Shown: piece by piece, positions 6,442 through 9,465 of the stretch
Numbering within the stretch: position 1 is the stretch's first letter
Layout: each line of letters opens with the position of its first letter
NCBI GenBank assembly: GCA_963593765.1
Contig: CAVBBU010000079.1
Location: forward strand, 1-9,465
DNA: 9,465 nt
Source: CAVBBU01 sp963593765
GTDB taxonomy: Bacteria; Bacillota; Clostridia; Lachnospirales; Lachnospiraceae
Direction: 5' to 3'
The notes under the pieces: generated by a model
What the model was told of the DNA's origin: nothing
Databases searched by the model: none
The model's input: the letters and a program-made list of their open reading frames with translations, nothing else
Translations under genes and position numbers: made by a program

Positions 6442-6446
6442 GACGA

Positions 6447-6534
6447 GGAGACGTATCGAAGTGGTCATAACGAGCCGCACTCGAAATGCGGTCATCGGTT
6501 TTCCGGTGCGTGGGTTCGAATCCCACCGTCTCCG
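6447..6534 (+). tRNA. tRNA-Ser, anticodon CGA
   Basis: The 88-base gene folds as a class II tRNA. The seven-base acceptor stem GGAGACG (6447-6453) pairs perfectly with 6527-6533. The anticodon stem CCGCA/TGCGG encloses the loop CTCGAAA with anticodon CGA at 6482-6484, reading UCG. A long variable arm (6492-6509, stem ATCGG/CCGGT with a TTTT loop) and the discriminator G6534 are serine features. The T arm is GTGGG-TTCGAAT-CCCAC. CCA is not encoded and must be added after transcription. No clear promoter or terminator flanks it, so it may be processed from a longer transcript that includes the amidase upstream or the transporter downstream. Confidence 0.96.
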
Positions 6535-6583
6535 TTTGTAATATAAAGATAGTTAGTAGAAATTATAGTATAGGGGAGTGAAG

Positions 6584-8251
6584 ATGGAGAATGTCTCTAA
6601 TTTATTTGGATTTCTAGGCGGACTCGGAATGTTCCTATATGGAATGCATCTTATGGCAGAGGGAATGCAAAAAACTGCCGGTGGCAAGATGCAGTCGTTC
6701 CTAGAGATGCTGACAAACAACAGAGTCATGGCGATAGGGCTTGGTGCACTTATAACTGCAATTATCCAAAGCTCTGGGGCTACTACAGTTATGGTAGTCG
6801 GTTTTGTTAGTGCAGGAATTATGACACTGTCACAGGCAGTTGGAGTTATTATGGGAGCAAACATAGGTACGACCATAACAGCATGGATAGTATCTATGAG
6901 TCAGCTAGGAGAGGCGTCTGCATATCTTACACCAGATTTTTATGCACCTGTTATGATAGGTATAGGTGCTATACTTCTTCTTTTTGCTAAGTCAAACAGG
7001 AAGAAAACTGTCGGTGAGATATTGATAGGTCTTGGACTTCTTTTTATGGGACTTAGATATATGTCGGGCTCTATCAGCCCATATACAGATGCACCTATAT
7101 TTGCACAGGCATTTACACTTTTAGGAAGCAATCCTATACTTGGAATTATAGTAGGCTGCCTTGTAACGGCACTCCTTCAAAGCTCATCGGCATCAGTTGG
7201 TATACTTCAAACTCTTGCTATGAATGGAGTAGTAACTACAAATGCAGCTATATTTCTTACATTAGGGCAAAATATAGGATCATGCGTTACTGCATTGCTG
7301 TCATCAATTGGTGGCTCAAGAACTGCAAAGAGAGCGGCGGTTATACATCTTTCGTTTAATGTGATAGGAGCTATACTGGTAGGAAGCATTGGCTTTATTT
7401 TCTTTATGCTCTATCCGGCGATTGCAGCACACCACATAACATCAGTTGAGATATCTATATTCCATACCGTCTTTAATACGTTTATGACTGCGATTTTATT
7501 TCCTTTTGCTGACAGGCTGGTTGACCTTTCTGGCATTATAGTTAAGAAAAAGCCAGAGCAAAGAAAGGATATAACAGATGCCCAGAGTGTAGAGATGCTT
7601 AAGCATCTTGATGATAGAATCCTTGAGACACCTGCATTTGCAGTTGATACTGCCTCTAAGCAGATAGTGCAGATGGGCGAGATAACACTTGCAAATGTTC
7701 AAAGAGCACTTAATACAGTTGTAACCGGTGATGTGGAGGAGATAGAAAAGGTAAGCGAGGTAGAAAAGACCATCAACAATATGGAAACCATGCTTACGGA
7801 ATATCTTATTAAGATAGATAAGCTTGCGCTTACAGATAGTCAAACACAGATAGTAAACGATCTGTTTTATACAGTAACGGATATAGAGCGTATAGGAGAC
7901 CACGCGGAAAATGTTGCCGAAAACGCAAAGCAGCTTGTAGATAAGCATCTTAAGCTTTCGCAAACCGGCATGGAGGATCTTAAGGATATAAGCGATACTG
8001 TATATCAGTCATGCTACTATGCCATAAAGGCAAGGAGCGAGAATAATCTTGAATATCTTCGTAAGGTTAATCAGTATGAGGACAGAGTAGACAGCCTAGA
8101 GGAGGAGCTTAGAGATAAGCATATAGACAGGCTTTCTAGCGGAGCCTGCAATCCACAGGCAGGCATAGTATTCCTTGATATTATAAGTAATTTAGAGAGA
8201 ATATCGGATCACGCTATGAATATTGCAGGATATTTGAAAAAAGAAATATAA
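6584..8251 (+). CDS. Na+/phosphate cotransporter with PhoU-like C-terminal domain
   Basis: The 555-residue product is a Na/Pi cotransporter family protein (NptA/YjbB type), importing or exchanging phosphate using the sodium gradient across the cell membrane. An in-frame GTG at 6578 overlaps the RBS AGGGGAG, so ATG 6584 is preferred. The N-terminal 300 residues hold many membrane segments and the family's two inverted-repeat motifs, QSSGATT (62-68) and QSSSASV (199-205), followed by GANIGT (92-97) and GQNIGS (228-233). From about 335 the protein is helical and cytoplasmic with two PhoU-like three-helix units; ERIGDHAENVAE and ERISDHAMNIAG are the paired signatures. In PhoU itself these acidic helices bind metal and modulate phosphate uptake. 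It lies 49 bases after the tRNA with no terminator between. The actual direction of transport is not determined by sequence. Confidence 0.92.
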   Translation: MENVSNLFGFLGGLGMFLYGMHLMAEGMQKTAGGKMQSFLEMLTNNRVMAIGLGALITAIIQSSGATTVMVVGFVSAGIMTLSQAVGVIMGANIGTTITAWIVSMSQLGEASAYLTPDFYAPVMIGIGAILLLFAKSNRKKTVGEILIGLGLLFMGLRYMSGSISPYTDAPIFAQAFTLLGSNPILGIIVGCLVTALLQSSSASVGILQTLAMNGVVTTNAAIFLTLGQNIGSCVTALLSSIGGSRTAKRAAVIHLSFNVIGAILVGSIGFIFFMLYPAIAAHHITSVEISIFHTVFNTFMTAILFPFADRLVDLSGIIVKKKPEQRKDITDAQSVEMLKHLDDRILETPAFAVDTASKQIVQMGEITLANVQRALNTVVTGDVEEIEKVSEVEKTINNMETMLTEYLIKIDKLALTDSQTQIVNDLFYTVTDIERIGDHAENVAENAKQLVDKHLKLSQTGMEDLKDISDTVYQSCYYAIKARSENNLEYLRKVNQYEDRVDSLEEELRDKHIDRLSSGACNPQAGIVFLDIISNLERISDHAMNIAGYLKKEI

Positions 8252-8265
8252 AAATATGGTTATTC

Positions 8266-8284
8266 TATCCAAAATTTTGGGATA
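8266..8284. repeat. Imperfect inverted repeat after the transporter gene
   Basis: TATCC (8266-8270) pairs with GGATA (8280-8284) and the AAAATTTT centre is self-complementary with one extra G. The structure is AT-rich and no T-run follows directly, so it is at best a weak terminator; the next T-run (8303-8308) lies in the gap promoter. Confidence 0.35.
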
Positions 8285-8298
8285 AAGCTGTAACTTGC

Positions 8299-8327
8299 TT
8301 GATTTTTTGTACTATTGCTAGTACAAT
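8299..8327 (+). promoter_or_regulatory. Promoter of the gap gene
   Basis: TTGATT (8299-8304) and TACAAT (8322-8327, one base off consensus) are separated by exactly 17 bases. Transcription would start near 8334, leaving a 40-base leader with AGGAGG (8362-8367) seven bases before the ATG. This looks like a strong vegetative promoter, as expected for a highly expressed glycolytic gene. Confidence 0.75.
8307..8326. promoter_or_regulatory. Putative operator: 20-base inverted repeat on the gap promoter
   Basis: TTGTACTA (8307-8314) and TAGTACAA (8319-8326) are perfect complements around a TTGC centre. The repeat fills most of the spacer and covers five of six -10 bases, the usual place for a repressor site. 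It resembles Rex sites (TTGT...ACAA) in its ends, but the half-sites are two bases further apart than in the Rex consensus I know, and the inner bases differ. The regulator is unknown. Confidence 0.5.
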
Positions 8328-8373
8328 GATTGAGTTGAGAATAATTTAACGATGATTTAACAGGAGGAAGAAT

Positions 8374-9405
8374 ATGTCAGTTAAAGTTGCAATTAATGGT
8401 TTTGGTCGTATCGGTCGTCTTGCATTCAGACAGATGTTTGAGGCAGATGGTTATGAGGTAGTAGCAATCAATGATCTTACAGATCCTAAGATGCTTGCAA
8501 ACCTACTTAAGTATGATACAGCACAGGGTGGTTTCTGTGGTCATATAGGCGAGGGTAAGCATACAGTAGAAGCTGGCGAAGACAATATAGTTGTAGATGG
8601 TAAGAAGATTACTATATATAAGGAAGCAGATGCTTCAAAGCTTCCTTGGGGACAGATAGGCGTAGATGTTGTACTTGAGTGCACAGGCTTCTATACATCA
8701 AAGGATAAGTCTATGGCACATATCAATGCAGGTGCTAAGAAGGTTGTTATATCTGCTCCAGCAGGTAATGATCTTAAGACTATCGTATTCAGTGTTAACG
8801 AGAAGACACTTACAGCAGATGACCAGATTATCTCTGCAGCATCTTGTACTACAAACTGCCTAGCACCTATGGCAGATACACTTAACAAGCTAGCTCCTAT
8901 CCAGAGCGGTATCATGAGCACTATCCATGCTTATACTGGTGACCAGATGATCCTTGATGGACCACACAGAAAGGGCGACCTTAGAAGAGCAAGAGCAGGT
9001 GCTGCTAACATAGTTCCTAACTCAACAGGTGCTGCTAAGGCTATAGGTCTTGTTATCCCAGATCTTAATGGTAAGCTTATAGGCTCTGCACAGAGAGTTC
9101 CAGTTCCAACAGGCTCTACAACTATACTTACAGCTGTTGTTAAGAAGGCTGGTCTTACAAAGGAAATGATCAATGACGCTATGAAGGCTGCAAAGTCTGA
9201 GTCATTTGGTTATAACGAGGATCAGATAGTTTCTTCAGATGTTATCGGTATGAAGTATGGTTCACTCTTTGATGCTACACAGACTATGGTTTCTCAGATA
9301 GACAATGACACATATCAGGTACAGGTTGTTTCTTGGTATGATAATGAGAACTCTTACACATCTCAGATGGTTAGAACAATCAAGTATTTTGCTAACGTTA
9401 AGTAA
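8374..9405 (+). CDS. gap: Glyceraldehyde-3-phosphate dehydrogenase, type I
   Basis: The 343-residue product oxidises and phosphorylates glyceraldehyde 3-phosphate to 1,3-bisphosphoglycerate with reduction of NAD+ in glycolysis. The Rossmann motif INGFGRIGR is at 7-15. Asp34 in AINDL is the residue that favours NAD+ over NADP+. The catalytic Cys158 lies in SAASCTTNC, and His185 in STIHAYT is its partner. The C-terminal WYDNENSYTSQM segment is also canonical, and the length is normal. Codon choice differs from the rest of the window: GGT, GTT, CTT, GCT and AAG are favoured and CGT appears at the start, a pattern of high expression. No pgk or tpi follows; a terminator ends the unit, so gap is transcribed alone. 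Confidence 0.97.
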   Translation: MSVKVAINGFGRIGRLAFRQMFEADGYEVVAINDLTDPKMLANLLKYDTAQGGFCGHIGEGKHTVEAGEDNIVVDGKKITIYKEADASKLPWGQIGVDVVLECTGFYTSKDKSMAHINAGAKKVVISAPAGNDLKTIVFSVNEKTLTADDQIISAASCTTNCLAPMADTLNKLAPIQSGIMSTIHAYTGDQMILDGPHRKGDLRRARAGAANIVPNSTGAAKAIGLVIPDLNGKLIGSAQRVPVPTGSTTILTAVVKKAGLTKEMINDAMKAAKSESFGYNEDQIVSSDVIGMKYGSLFDATQTMVSQIDNDTYQVQVVSWYDNENSYTSQMVRTIKYFANVK

Positions 9406-9421
9406 TTGATTTTGTAAGGAC

Positions 9422-9465
9422 AATAGGGGTCCGGTCTTATATGGACCGGGCTCCTATTTGATTTT
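9422..9465 (+). terminator. Rho-independent terminator of gap
   Basis: A 15-bp stem (9422-9436 with 9444-9458) with two G-U pairs and a seven-base loop is followed by TGATTTT at the window edge. It starts 17 bases after the gap stop codon. The T-tract may continue beyond the window. Confidence 0.85.

Noticed and set aside
6429..6535. TCTCCGT direct repeats as attachment sites at the tRNA 3' end
   Set aside because: Only seven bases, one copy lies inside the upstream hairpin, and no integrase or foreign cargo lies between or nearby.
7496..7963. 155-residue minus-strand open frame inside the transporter gene
   Set aside because: Antisense to the well-supported PhoU-like domain; Leu/Tyr/Cys-rich with no domain or RBS.
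8307..8326. Rex binding site
   Set aside because: Ends match TTGT/ACAA, but the half-site spacing is two bases too long and the GAA/TTC core is absent, so it is left as an unknown operator.

Overview
The window looks like a stretch of chromosome from a low-GC, Gram-positive anaerobe of the class Clostridia, most likely Lachnospiraceae or a close relative. The reasons are the AT-rich coding with heavy use of ATA (Ile) and AGA (Arg), strong AGGAGG-type ribosome binding sites, a clostridial-style LigA variant, a TIGR03905/TSCPD small protein, a DUF1189 membrane protein and a lipoprotein amidase. The genus cannot be fixed from the sequence alone. All eight protein genes and the one tRNA lie on the + strand. 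No phage, transposase, CRISPR or defence genes are visible, so this is mostly ordinary core genome.

Layout. Positions 1-132 are a short GC-richer upstream region ending in an extended -10 promoter very close to the first start codon. Next come rluF (23S rRNA pseudouridine synthase, 133-849) and ligA (NAD+-dependent DNA ligase, 944-2896). After a 145-base gap, xpt (xanthine phosphoribosyltransferase, 3042-3626) and a four-cysteine TSCPD protein (3628-3879) form a tight pair closed by a terminator (3885-3914). A DUF1189 membrane protein (3986-4972) follows. A good promoter (4979-5007) and a leader of about 125 bases then precede a lipoprotein N-acetylmuramoyl-L-alanine amidase (5139-6314). A cluster of strong hairpins (6342-6445) leads directly into a tRNA-Ser(CGA) gene (6447-6534). 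A Na+/phosphate cotransporter with a PhoU-like tail (6584-8251) comes next. The window ends with glyceraldehyde-3-phosphate dehydrogenase (8374-9405), which has its own promoter, a 20-base perfect inverted repeat over that promoter, and a terminator.

The genes do not form one pathway: they cover ribosome maturation, DNA replication and repair, purine salvage, envelope remodelling, phosphate uptake and glycolysis. The parts most worth a second look are the hairpin cluster before the tRNA (several mutually exclusive pairings built from repeated complementary hexamers), the inverted repeat over the gap promoter, the probably leaderless rluF mRNA, the LigA with substituted active-site motif residues, and the uncharacterised Cys4 protein tied to xpt. 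I do not see a clear new multi-gene system.
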